Origin: Xanthomonas prunicola
GTDB lineage: Bacteria > Pseudomonadota > Gammaproteobacteria > Xanthomonadales > Xanthomonadaceae
Direction: 5' to 3'
NCBI RefSeq assembly: GCF_002846205.1
Contig: NZ_PHKV01000001.1
Coordinates: 1,364,001-1,428,000, forward strand
DNA: 64,000 nucleotides
Shown here: positions 29,686 through 38,118 of the stretch, one piece after another
Numbering within the stretch: the first letter of the stretch is position 1
How the letters are laid out: every line of letters starts with the position of its first letter
Position numbers and translations under genes: made by a program
The notes under the pieces: model-generated
The model's database searches: none
Told to the model about the DNA's origin: nothing
What the model saw: the letters and a program-made list of their open reading frames with translations, nothing else

Positions 29686-31098
29686 ATGTCATTGTCGCGC
29701 CGCTTGCTGATACTGCTGCTGATCGCACTCGCCCTGCCCCGCAGCGCCCTGTCCGCACCTGCCGGCGCGCCGGCTGCACACGCGCCGCCCTTCGTCGTTA
29801 GCGATGCACAGCTCACCCCAGAATATTGGATCAAGCGCAGCCGCAATGCGCAGACGCCACGGATGACTCCCGTGCAGATCGCTGATTTCAACGCACAACT
29901 GCTACGCGACGATGCATCGATGCACGACATCGCGCAGCTGCCCGACATGCTGGCCGCAACCGAAGTGCGCGCACGCATCGAGGCAGTGTCGGCCACGCCA
30001 ACCCGACCGCTGTACGAGGCAGACGGGAAGCGCGTGGATGGCACACATTTAGCCGCGTTACGTAAAGCCTTGGCACTGGATGCGCTTCCCGCGCGGGTCC
30101 CGCTGCGCTTTGCGCTGGTGGTTTCGCGTGCAGCACTGCGGACCTTCCCCACCGCGCAGCGTGTGTTCACCGGTACCGACGACCGCGATATCGACCGCTT
30201 CCAGGAATCGGCGCTGTATCCCGGCACGCCGGTCGCGATCTTGCACAGCAGCGCAGATGGGGCGTGGAAGTTCGTGATTGCCGCAAATTACGCCGCGTGG
30301 ATCGCAAGCGCACGACTCGCCGAAAGTAGCCGCGCCGAGGTGCTGGATTACGCACGACGTGGCCCGCGCTTGGTCGTTACCGCAGCCCGCACGCAGACCG
30401 CCTACACCCCCGAAAGCCCGGCGATTTCTGCACTCACGCTGGACATGGGCAGCACCTTGCCACTGCTCGGTGACTGGCCGCCACAGCAGCCGGTCAACGG
30501 CCAGCTGCCGCTGGCGGCCTATGTGGTGCAAGTGTCACTGCGCAGCGCCGATGGCCGTTTGCAGCTGGTGCCCGCCCTGATCCCAAGCGCTGCCGATGTG
30601 CACATCGGCGCCTTGCCGGTAACCGATGCCGCTTTGCTGCGGCAGGCATTCAAATTCCTCGGCGAACGTTATGGCTGGGGCAACGATTACAACGCGCGCG
30701 ATTGCAGCGGCTTCGTGCTGGATGTCTATCGCAGCCTCGGCATCGCACTGCCCCGCAATACCGGCGACCAGGCGCGCAGCACCGTGTTGCGCAGCGTTCC
30801 TTTCGATACAGCTGCACCGCTGCCGAGACGTTTGCGGCAGCTCGCACAACTGCAGGTCGGTGATCTGATCTATATCCCTGGCCATGTCATGCTGGTGATC
30901 GGGCACGCAGGTGGCGCGCCATGGGTGATCCATGATGTGGCCGGCGCCAGTTACCGCGCCGCCGATGGCAGCGTGCAGCGCGCGCGTTTGAATGGTGTGT
31001 CGGTGACACCGTTGCTGCCACTGCTCGCTAGCGATGGCACTGCATTCATCGACCACATCACCCGCATCCAGCGCGTTGCACCAACGGACACCCCATGA
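29686..31098 (+). CDS. Exported NlpC/P60 endopeptidase with SH3 domains (YkfC-like)
   Basis: 470 residues from the ATG at 29686, which begins a good signal peptide (SRRLLILLLIALALPRSALSA). Bacterial SH3-type regions span about 100-300 (RFALVVSRAALRTFPT, DGAWKFVIAANYAAWI). The C-terminal NlpC/P60 papain-like domain has Cys340 (RDCSGF), His400 (GHVMLVIG) and His416 (WVIHDV) as triad. Predicted gamma-D-glutamyl-diaminopimelate endopeptidase releasing L-Ala-D-Glu. The frame is open 55 codons further upstream through the ACTGG array (D-W-T-G-L repeats), so an unstable N-terminal extension from a GTG at 29521 cannot be excluded. Overlaps the epimerase gene by ATGA. Confidence 0.9.
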   Translation: MSLSRRLLILLLIALALPRSALSAPAGAPAAHAPPFVVSDAQLTPEYWIKRSRNAQTPRMTPVQIADFNAQLLRDDASMHDIAQLPDMLAATEVRARIEAVSATPTRPLYEADGKRVDGTHLAALRKALALDALPARVPLRFALVVSRAALRTFPTAQRVFTGTDDRDIDRFQESALYPGTPVAILHSSADGAWKFVIAANYAAWIASARLAESSRAEVLDYARRGPRLVVTAARTQTAYTPESPAISALTLDMGSTLPLLGDWPPQQPVNGQLPLAAYVVQVSLRSADGRLQLVPALIPSAADVHIGALPVTDAALLRQAFKFLGERYGWGNDYNARDCSGFVLDVYRSLGIALPRNTGDQARSTVLRSVPFDTAAPLPRRLRQLAQLQVGDLIYIPGHVMLVIGHAGGAPWVIHDVAGASYRAADGSVQRARLNGVSVTPLLPLLASDGTAFIDHITRIQRVAPTDTP

Positions 31099-32201
31099 AG
31101 ATCACTGGCTGTCGGCTTGGCATGGTGCGCGTGCCATTGAAAACCCCGTTCAAGACGGCCGTGCGTACCGTGCAGGCAATCGAGGATGTCGTGGTGCTGT
31201 TGCAGACCGACTGCGGCCACATCGGCTATGGCGCCGCGCCGGCCACCGCGCCCATCACCGGCGATACGCATGGCAGCATCGTTGCTGCGATCCAACACTG
31301 CATCGGCCCCAAACTGATCGGCCAGGACGTGGCCGATCTCAACCGGCTCTGCGGGCTTGTGCAACATGCACTCGAACGCAACACCAGCGCCAAAGCCGCC
31401 GTGGAAATCGCGCTGTACGACCTGTGGGCGCAGGCGTTCGGCGCGCCGCTGTACCAACTGCTCGGTGGCGGCACGCCGCGTATCACCACCGACATCACCA
31501 TCAGCGCCGATGCCATCGACACCATGGTGGCGCAAGCGCAAGCGGCGCTCGCACGCGGCTATCGCGCACTGAAGATCAAGGTCGGCAAGGACATCGATTC
31601 GGATGTCGAACGTGTCACGGCGATCCATGCGGCGGTCGCCGGGCGCGCGACGCTGCGGCTGGATGCCAATCAAGGTTGGACGCCCAAACAAGCGGTGCGT
31701 ACCATGCGCATGCTGGAAGATGGCGGCATCGCGCTGGAGTTGCTGGAGCAACCGGTCAAGGCGGCCGACCTTGAGGGGCTCGCCTTCGTCACCGCACGCA
31801 TCGACACGCCGACGATGGCCGACGAAAGCGTCTTCTCGCCCACACAGGTGATCGACCTGATCCAGCGTCGCGCCGCCGACATCATCAACATCAAACTGAT
31901 GAAGACCGGCGGGCTGTCCAACGCCATCCGCATCGCCGATATCGCCGGGCTGTATGGGTTGCCTTGCATGATCGGCTGCATGATCGAATCCAGCATCAGC
32001 GTCGCCGCTGCGGTGCATCTGGCGGTCGCCAAGGCCGACAGCATCACCCTGGCAGATCTGGATGCACCCGCGCTTGGGCAGTTCGATCCCACCGAGGGCG
32101 GCGTCCAGTTCGACGAGGCGCAGATCCATATCGACGATTCGCCCGGGCTGGGTATCTGTCGTATTCGTGGGCTGGAGCTATTGCCGGAGAAGAGCGGTTA
32201 A
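31095..32201 (+). CDS. L-Ala-D/L-Glu epimerase (dipeptide epimerase, YcjG/YkfB type)
   Basis: 368 residues, enolase superfamily. N-terminal capping domain then a TIM barrel with catalytic Lys160 and Lys162 (LKIKVGK), metal ligands Asp in LRLDANQ, Glu in LELLEQP and Asp in MADES, and second base Lys267 in NIKLMKTGG. Converts L-Ala-D-Glu from peptidoglycan to L-Ala-L-Glu, which normal dipeptidases can split. Start overlaps the endopeptidase stop (ATGA), so the enzyme producing the dipeptide and the enzyme using it are translationally coupled, as in the Bacillus ykfBC pair. Confidence 0.94.
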   Translation: MKITGCRLGMVRVPLKTPFKTAVRTVQAIEDVVVLLQTDCGHIGYGAAPATAPITGDTHGSIVAAIQHCIGPKLIGQDVADLNRLCGLVQHALERNTSAKAAVEIALYDLWAQAFGAPLYQLLGGGTPRITTDITISADAIDTMVAQAQAALARGYRALKIKVGKDIDSDVERVTAIHAAVAGRATLRLDANQGWTPKQAVRTMRMLEDGGIALELLEQPVKAADLEGLAFVTARIDTPTMADESVFSPTQVIDLIQRRAADIINIKLMKTGGLSNAIRIADIAGLYGLPCMIGCMIESSISVAAAVHLAVAKADSITLADLDAPALGQFDPTEGGVQFDEAQIHIDDSPGLGICRIRGLELLPEKSG

Positions 32202-32567
32202 CGCACGTCGCGAGCAGTCGCCAGGTAGACGTTGACCGCGCAAAGGAGCCGGAGTGCATGAGATATACGAGCCGGCTCTGATCGCCGGGCGCACCCAAAC
32301 GCTCTGCACTCGCTCCTTGACGAAATCACGCATTAAAAAACGAAACGACACCAAACAAGAGGTGTTCGCCACGATATGCCGCTACCAACAGCGCGCATAG
32401 ACATCGCACGCACATGCACCACGCAACCGCATTGCTGAGTACAGTAGCGACAACACGGCGTAGCGACAACACGGCGTCGGTCACGCAGCACCACCCTAGC
32501 GCTCCGTCTCCAGACGACCATGTATCGCCCTAGACTCATCCCGCTCGACCCAACACCTGGAGCCTGC
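32202..32567. other. Intergenic region with a short tandem duplication
   Basis: 366 bases between the epimerase and YkuD-domain genes. Rather A-rich around 32330-32360. Holds two adjacent exact copies of a 16-base sequence (32444-32475). The promoter for the following two-gene unit should be here; ribosome site CTGGAG at its end. Confidence 0.5.
32444..32475. repeat. 16-bp tandem duplication
   Basis: GTAGCGACAACACGGC occurs twice in direct succession (32444-32459 and 32460-32475) without mismatch, about 95 bases upstream of the YkuD-domain gene. Confidence 0.9.
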
Positions 32568-33344
32568 ATGCACCTTGCCCCCGTGTTTCGACCCTTCGTG
32601 CTGTTGGCGCTCGCAAGCTGTAGCAGTCTCGCCGTCGCCGCCGACCCAATCGATGCCTTGAATCAGGCACGCACGTTGATCGTGGTGATCACTCCGGGCT
32701 GGAACAGCACGCAGGCGCGCCTGCAGACGTTCACCCATGTGGATGGCAAATGGCAGCCGGCTGCGCAGAGCTTTGCAGTCGCGCTAGGGCGGCATGGCAG
32801 TGCGTGGGGCGAGGGCCTGCATCCGGCGCAGCCGCAGGGCCCGCAAAAACGCGAGGGCGATGGCCGCAGCCCTGCCGGCGTCTTCGCCATCGGTCCGGCT
32901 TTTGGCTACTCGCCGAGTATCGACAGCGCAATGCCATACCAGGCGATGAGCGCCACCCATTACTGCATGGATGTGCCCAGCTCGCCGCTCTACAACCGCA
33001 TCGTCGATGCCGCGCAAGTGGGCGATGCAGCCGTGGCCGGCTCGACCGAACCGATGCGCCTGGATCTGCGCCACGCAGGCGATGCGCGCTACAGCGAGGG
33101 CTTTATGATCGTGCACAATCCCAAGGCCATTCCCGGACGCGGCAGCTGCATTTTCGCGCATCTATGGCGCACGCCGGGCCAGTTCACCGCCGGCTGCACC
33201 GCGATGGCAGCGGCCGACATGCAACGCCTGCTCGCCTGGCTGAAGCCGGACGATCACCCGCTGTTCGTGCTGCTGCCACGCGCAGAGTACGCACGTCTGC
33301 ACACTGCGTGGCACTTGCCTGCACTGACCGAGGAGGCGCCATGA
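32568..33344 (+). CDS. Exported YkuD (L,D-transpeptidase-like) domain protein
   Basis: 258 residues; ATG at 32568 with GGAG upstream. Signal peptide FRPFVLLALASCSSLAVAA; a Cys at LALASC could also mark a lipobox. YkuD fold signs: GDGRSPAGVFAIG, VHNP, His198 in FAHLW and Cys210 in TAGCTAM, the order His-x11-Cys of the catalytic motif. Belongs to the divergent COG3786-type branch, whose substrates are not well defined; could act on the 3-3 peptide cross-link or as L,D-carboxypeptidase. Its stop overlaps the permease start by ATGA. Confidence 0.82.
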   Translation: MHLAPVFRPFVLLALASCSSLAVAADPIDALNQARTLIVVITPGWNSTQARLQTFTHVDGKWQPAAQSFAVALGRHGSAWGEGLHPAQPQGPQKREGDGRSPAGVFAIGPAFGYSPSIDSAMPYQAMSATHYCMDVPSSPLYNRIVDAAQVGDAAVAGSTEPMRLDLRHAGDARYSEGFMIVHNPKAIPGRGSCIFAHLWRTPGQFTAGCTAMAAADMQRLLAWLKPDDHPLFVLLPRAEYARLHTAWHLPALTEEAP

Positions 33345-34657
33345 GCACACCGCAGCCTGCACCGGATGCAACGGGGTTGGTCCGTGTCGTCAGCCGCTGG
33401 CAGATCGTCGGCCTGTCGATCAACGATGTCATCGGCAGCGGCATTTATTTACTACCTGCCGCGACTGCCGCCCTGCTGGGGCCGATGAGCCTGTGGGCGG
33501 TGATGCTGGCTGGCCTGGCGGTGGCCTTGCTGGTGCTGTGCTACGCGCAGGCGGCGAGCTACTTCGATACGCCGGGCGGCAGCTATCTCTACACGCGCGA
33601 AGCATTCGGCCCGTTCGTCGGCTTTCAGATCGGCTGGATGATCTGGCTCACCCGCATCAGTTCGGCTGCCGCTTTGAGCAATGGTCTGGCCGATGCAGTC
33701 GCGCGGTTTTGGCCCACCGCCTCTACCGATACCTGGGCGCGCTCGTTGGTGGTGGTCGGCTCGTTGGGCCTGCTCACTGCCATCAACGTGATCGGCGTCA
33801 AATCGGCCGCGCGCACTGGCATCGCGCTGGTGATCGGCAAGCTGGTGCCATTGCTGCTGTTCGTGGCGATCGGTGTGTTCTATGTGGATTGGTCGTGGGC
33901 GTTTGCCGGCACCACGCCCGATCTGCGTGACCTGGGCAATCTCGGTGAAGCGGCCTTGTTGCTGCTATTTGCCTACGCGGGTTTCGAAAACATTCCCGCA
34001 GCCGCTGGCGAGTACCGCAACCCGCGGCGCGATGTGCCCTTCGCCTTGATCACCATGATCGTCACCGTGACCCTGATCTACGCCGCGGTGCAGGTGATAG
34101 CCCAGGGCACGCTACCGAATCTTGCCGCCTCGCCCACACCGTTGGCAGATGCAGCAAGCCGATTCGGTGGCGAAGCATTGGCACTGATCCTGACCGTGGG
34201 TGCCACCATTTCCATCCTCGGCACCACCAGCAACACGGTGATGCTGGGTCCGCGTTTTCTGTTTGCGCTTGCTCGCGATGGGTATGGACCGGCGTTCCTG
34301 GCACGCGTGCATCCGCGCTTCCACACGCCTGCCGCAGCAGTGCTTACCCAGGGCGTGCTGTCGCTTGCACTGGCATTGTCGGGATCGTTTACGCAGCTGG
34401 CGTTACTGTCGATGGTCACGCGCCTGTTCGCTTACATCGGCACCGCAGCGGCGGTGATCGTGCTGGCGCGCAGGTACCGACAACGCACCGATACCTTACG
34501 CCTGCCTGGCGGCCCGGCCATCCCCATCGCCGCCTTGTTGCTGTCGCTGGGCTTGCTGGCCAGCGCCAGCTGGCAGAACCTGGCCGCTGCAGGCGTCGCG
34601 CTGTTGGTCGGCTGGGCGTTTTATCTATTTCCGCGCAAGCAAGTTGAGAACAGCTGA
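33341..34657 (+). CDS. APC-family amino acid permease
   Basis: 438 residues, about 12 membrane segments. The substrate-backbone motif of the family is GLSINDVIGSGIYLLPAA in TM1 (near 27-44) and FAYAGFENIPAAAGEYRNPRRDVP in TM6. Coupled by ATGA to the YkuD-domain gene, and therefore a candidate importer for amino acids or small peptides freed by the preceding cell-wall enzymes (inference). Substrate not predictable from sequence. Confidence 0.88.
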   Translation: MSTPQPAPDATGLVRVVSRWQIVGLSINDVIGSGIYLLPAATAALLGPMSLWAVMLAGLAVALLVLCYAQAASYFDTPGGSYLYTREAFGPFVGFQIGWMIWLTRISSAAALSNGLADAVARFWPTASTDTWARSLVVVGSLGLLTAINVIGVKSAARTGIALVIGKLVPLLLFVAIGVFYVDWSWAFAGTTPDLRDLGNLGEAALLLLFAYAGFENIPAAAGEYRNPRRDVPFALITMIVTVTLIYAAVQVIAQGTLPNLAASPTPLADAASRFGGEALALILTVGATISILGTTSNTVMLGPRFLFALARDGYGPAFLARVHPRFHTPAAAVLTQGVLSLALALSGSFTQLALLSMVTRLFAYIGTAAAVIVLARRYRQRTDTLRLPGGPAIPIAALLLSLGLLASASWQNLAAAGVALLVGWAFYLFPRKQVENS

Positions 34658-34871
34658 GCGCGCTACGGCGTCGTTATTTACCGGAATTGGAGCACGCGCA
34701 GTCACTGCAGTACGCGCACTACAACGGAGCGTCGGATACTGGCCGACCTCGGCTGACGGCAACGCGCTCGCTCCATCGCAACCAGACGTTTCGCAGCACT
34801 CTCGCGCAGCGCTCACGCACGCCTAACCGCGTGCGTCCAACGCTGCGGCTCTCAGCTTACGGGAGCTCGCG

Positions 34872-35369
34872 ATGAAACAGCGCCATGTCTACAGCACTGC
34901 CGATCTCGACAGTGCGCAACGTGTTCTGCAGGCGGCACGCAGCGCGGGGATCGATAACGATGCGCTGTCATTGATCGCCCGCTCTGATATCGAATTGCAG
35001 GATGTGCCGGACGAACGCAAGGACGCAAAGACCGATTTCCTTCCTGCGGCCGCACGTGGCGCGGCCACCGGCGGTGCGGCCGGTCTGGTGGCAGGATTGG
35101 TGGCCATTGCCGTGCCACCGATCGGGCTGACCTTGGCGGGCGCAGGCGTCATGGCGTTGGCTGGCGCACTGGTCGGCAGCTGGTCGTCGGCATTGATCGG
35201 TGCGACGGTGCCCGATCCGGTACGCCGTCAGTTCGAAGACGAAATCCAGTCCGGGCGCGTGTTGGTCATCCTTGATGCCGAGCAAGCGGCATTGCAGGAT
35301 GCCGCGCCAGCGATGGTGGCCGCTGGCGCGACAGCATTGCCGTATGAAGCCGCCTCAGCGACCACCTGA
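34872..35369 (+). CDS. Protein of unknown function with central glycine-zipper hydrophobic segment
   Basis: 165 residues. Residues 1-55 look soluble (VYSTADLDSAQRVLQAARSAGID), residues about 58-118 form two hydrophobic Gly/Ala-rich helices (GAATGGAAGLVAGLVAIAVPPIGLTLAGAGVMALAGALVGS), and the rest is soluble (RRQFEDEIQSGRVLVILDAE). This layout is like small stress proteins that manage membrane insertion of a hairpin. The ATG at 34872 was chosen for its GGGAGCTCGCG upstream. Not assigned. Confidence 0.65.
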   Translation: MKQRHVYSTADLDSAQRVLQAARSAGIDNDALSLIARSDIELQDVPDERKDAKTDFLPAAARGAATGGAAGLVAGLVAIAVPPIGLTLAGAGVMALAGALVGSWSSALIGATVPDPVRRQFEDEIQSGRVLVILDAEQAALQDAAPAMVAAGATALPYEAASATT

Positions 35370-35536
35370 ATCGCAGGCAAGACACCATGCGTGCCGGGCC
35401 GCAGCGATAGTCCGTTCGAATGTGGTCGTCCTGCACTGCGTGGACCTGCGGCTTTGATGTTCCCCTCACTCGCCCTGGCAATGAAATTAACAGCAAGCGA
35501 CCTACGGTAGAACGCACATCCACCACGGAGACGCGC

Positions 35537-35869
35537 ATGAACGTGCCGTATCAGATTCCGGGCCGTGCACCGGACGAAGACCGCAGTCAGAACGTATCGA
35601 CGTATTGGCGCGAACGCTTCACCGAAGAACCGTACTACACCGAAGGCGATCGCTACGAAGATTATGAAGGCGCTTACCTCGCAGGCCATGAAGCGCGCAT
35701 CCGCGACAACGCGCGCGCCTACGACCAGGTTGAAGCCGAATTGCATCGCGATTGGGAAACCAAGCGCGGAACGTCTTCCCTCAGTTGGAGCAAGGCACGG
35801 CACGCAGTCAGGCGCGCCTGGGAAAACGCAGCCGACTTGGTGACTGGCGACGAGACACATAAGCGCTGA
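35537..35869 (+). CDS. Small highly charged protein of unknown function
   Basis: 110 residues, rich in Asp, Glu, Arg and Tyr, no membrane segment or signal. Contains DEDRSQNVSTYWRERF, a Tyr-rich acidic middle (PYYTEGDRYEDYEGAYLAGHEARIR) and a basic C-terminal helix (SKARHAVRRAWENAAD). GGAG 9-12 bases before the ATG. Composition resembles stress-inducible proteins next to DUF families in Xanthomonadaceae, but I recognise no domain. Confidence 0.65.
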   Translation: MNVPYQIPGRAPDEDRSQNVSTYWRERFTEEPYYTEGDRYEDYEGAYLAGHEARIRDNARAYDQVEAELHRDWETKRGTSSLSWSKARHAVRRAWENAADLVTGDETHKR

Positions 35870-35873
35870 AACG

Positions 35874-35900
35874 ACAACGCCACCGTCAAGGTGGCGTTGT
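35874..35900. terminator. Bidirectional hairpin between convergent genes
   Basis: ACAACGCCACC, loop GTCAA, GGTGGCGTTGT: perfect 11-bp stem with a 5-base loop five bases after the stop at 35869 and 24 bases from the end of the convergent YiaA/B gene. Ends in TTGTTG on the plus strand and TTGTCG on the minus strand. Confidence 0.75.
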
Positions 35901-35923
35901 TGCATCGCACGATCTCTCATGTA

Positions 35924-36358
35924 TTAGTCGAGTGCCGGCGGCACGCTCCGCGCACTGCGCGATGCGTCATCGATCTCCATCGCATCGCGGGTATTCTTCT
36001 GCACCGCAACCGCACCAAACAGGCTCAGCGCATAGGCCATTGCGTAAAAGCCTTTTTCGCTCAGCAACAGCGTTGCGTTGATCAGACCGATGGTCAGCAG
36101 CACCAACGCCACGATCAGCGAAAACCAGCAAATGGCATAGTACAAGCCGGTGACCGGAATCCCATCGGCGCGGTCACGCACGCTCTTCTGCAATGACACC
36201 GATGCGAACAAACCGAACAACAGCAGCGTGAAGTAGTAACCCTTCTCGTTGAGCAGCATCTGGGCATTCCACAATCCGATCAGATACGCCGCACCGCCTA
36301 GCAACAATGCGGCCCAGGATGCGGCGATAAAAGCAGGCGAGGTTTTTTGCGTGGCCAT
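35924..36358 (-). CDS. YiaA/YiaB family inner-membrane protein
   Basis: 144 residues made of two homologous halves, each with two membrane segments: [49 protein letters not shown] and [49 protein letters not shown]. The repeated pattern N-A-x-L-L-x-E-K-G-[FY]-Y and QK-x-x-RD identifies the family. Function unknown. Confidence 0.9.
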   Translation of the reverse strand: MATQKTSPAFIAASWAALLLGGAAYLIGLWNAQMLLNEKGYYFTLLLFGLFASVSLQKSVRDRADGIPVTGLYYAICWFSLIVALVLLTIGLINATLLLSEKGFYAMAYALSLFGAVAVQKNTRDAMEIDDASRSARSVPPALD

Positions 36359-36542
36359 GGAAACTCCTTTTCATGGTGAAACGATGCATGACATACAACG
36401 ATGTGAGACGCGGACGTCTTGCAGACAGTGATCTGCAACAAAGGCGACCCCGGCGGCGTCGTGTAAGGTACTTGAAAACCCGACGCGGGACACGTTGCGG
36501 GAGGGCTGCAGCGTCACCACGCCCTATCCCCAGGAGGATTCC

Positions 36543-37721
36543 ATGTCTGCCCGACGTTTGCTTGCTCTGGCCTGCGCGGCCACCTTGTTCACTACCGGCG
36601 CTGCAGCTGCCGCGCCCGCCGCCGCTCCCGCGGCCTCGATCCCCAAAGCACAGTGGCCATTTCAGGCCACTACGGTTGCCGATTTCGACGAACCCTGGGC
36701 AATGACCTTCCTGCCCGATGGCACATTGCTGGTGAGCGAAAAGCGCGGTGCGTTGATGCGGCTGGACCCCAAGACCAAACGCAAGAGCGCCATCACCGGC
36801 GTTCCGGCCGTCGCTTACGGCGGCCAAGGCGGTTTTGGCGATGTGCTGGCGCATCCGCGTTTCGCCAAGAACGGCTTGGTCTACGTCAGTTACGCAGAGC
36901 CGGGCGAGGGCGACACACGCGGCGCTGCGGTGGCGCGCGCCAAGCTCACCCTGGATGCAACCGGCGGCGGCGTGCTGTCGGACCTGAACGTGATCTGGCG
37001 CCAGGACCCCAAGGTCACCGGCAATGGCCACTTCGGGCATCGATTGGCTTTCGGGCCGGATGGCAAGCTGTGGATCAGCTCCAGCGAACGGCAGAAATTT
37101 ACCCCCGCTCAGGATATGAAAGCCAACCTCGGCAAGCTGATCCGGCTCAATGACGACGGCAGCGTGCCGGCCGACAACCCCTTCGTTGCGCAAGGCGGCG
37201 TTGCCGCGCAGGTGTGGTCGTTGGGTCACCGCAATATTCTCGGCCTGGCCTTCGACAGCAAGGGACGCCTGTGGGAACACGAAATGGGCCCGCTCGGTGG
37301 CGATGAGTTGAACCTGATCCAGCGCGGCGCCAACTACGGGTACCCGATCGTCTCCAACGGCGACAACTACGACGGCACGCCGATCCCGGACCACAACACG
37401 CGCCCGGAGTTCGCCGCGCCAAAGATCAGCTGGACGCCGGTGATTTCGCCTGCTGGCTTTGTGATTTACAGCGGCAAGCAGTTCCCGGCATGGCGCGGCA
37501 ATGGCTTTATCGGTGGGCTGTCGTCGATGGCGCTGGTGCAGGTGTCGCTGGGCGACCAACCGCGTGAAGTGGCCCGTTACGACATGGGCGCACGCATCCG
37601 CGAAGTGGAGCAAGGCCCGGACGGCGCGCTGTGGCTGCTCGAAGACGAAGCCAGTGGCAGCACCGGACGTTTGCTGAAACTCACGCCCAAGAGCAAGGCG
37701 GCGGTCGAGAACGACGCTTGA
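36543..37721 (+). CDS. Exported PQQ-dependent aldose sugar dehydrogenase
   Basis: 392 residues; ATG with AGGAGGATT upstream and signal peptide ([19 protein letters not shown]). Six-bladed beta-propeller of the soluble glucose dehydrogenase/YliI group: [87 protein letters not shown]. The conserved GHR and GGDELN residues that place PQQ and calcium are present. Oxidises aldoses in the periplasm. No PQQ synthesis genes are nearby. Confidence 0.92.
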   Translation: MSARRLLALACAATLFTTGAAAAAPAAAPAASIPKAQWPFQATTVADFDEPWAMTFLPDGTLLVSEKRGALMRLDPKTKRKSAITGVPAVAYGGQGGFGDVLAHPRFAKNGLVYVSYAEPGEGDTRGAAVARAKLTLDATGGGVLSDLNVIWRQDPKVTGNGHFGHRLAFGPDGKLWISSSERQKFTPAQDMKANLGKLIRLNDDGSVPADNPFVAQGGVAAQVWSLGHRNILGLAFDSKGRLWEHEMGPLGGDELNLIQRGANYGYPIVSNGDNYDGTPIPDHNTRPEFAAPKISWTPVISPAGFVIYSGKQFPAWRGNGFIGGLSSMALVQVSLGDQPREVARYDMGARIREVEQGPDGALWLLEDEASGSTGRLLKLTPKSKAAVENDA

Positions 37722-38118
37722 GTGGGTGCGAGGTATGCGCTGATGCAACTGGCTTGATGCATCGACTGGCGCGATGGCGACATTGGACAGTCGTCATCGC
37801 GCGCAAGCACTACGTCAGCCGGCACTTCCTGCTGTCGCACTGGTTCACCCGGTTCGCACGATCGCCACGCGCTGTTGGAGCGCTGGCGATCGTGAGGATA
37901 AACGGCATCACCGTCGGGCGAGGATGCACGTCGGTCTTGTTAATGTGGTACGTCGATGCAGCGCGCTAGTTGAGTGATGTAGCACTCCCTGCTGCGGTCA
38001 TCGCTGCGCAACTGCCAGCACCAGTCACGTATCGACAGCAACAGCGTTGGCCTAACTCCCGCGCAGTTCGCTCAAGAGCGCAGCCTACATGCCGGCCGCG
38101 CCCCAAAGCCTACCGCTG
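37722..38118. other. Intergenic region between convergent genes, with a long hairpin
   Basis: 397 bases between the sugar dehydrogenase and the beta-glucosidase, which end toward each other. It carries the hairpin at 37858-37893 and no convincing gene. Confidence 0.55.
37858..37893. other. Long intergenic inverted repeat
   Basis: ACGATCGCCACGCGCT and AGCGCTGGCGATCGT pair over 15 bp with one bulged C, around the loop GTTGG. Far stronger than surrounding chance pairing, but without T-runs and 137 bases from the nearest stop, so neither gene's simple terminator. Confidence 0.65.
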
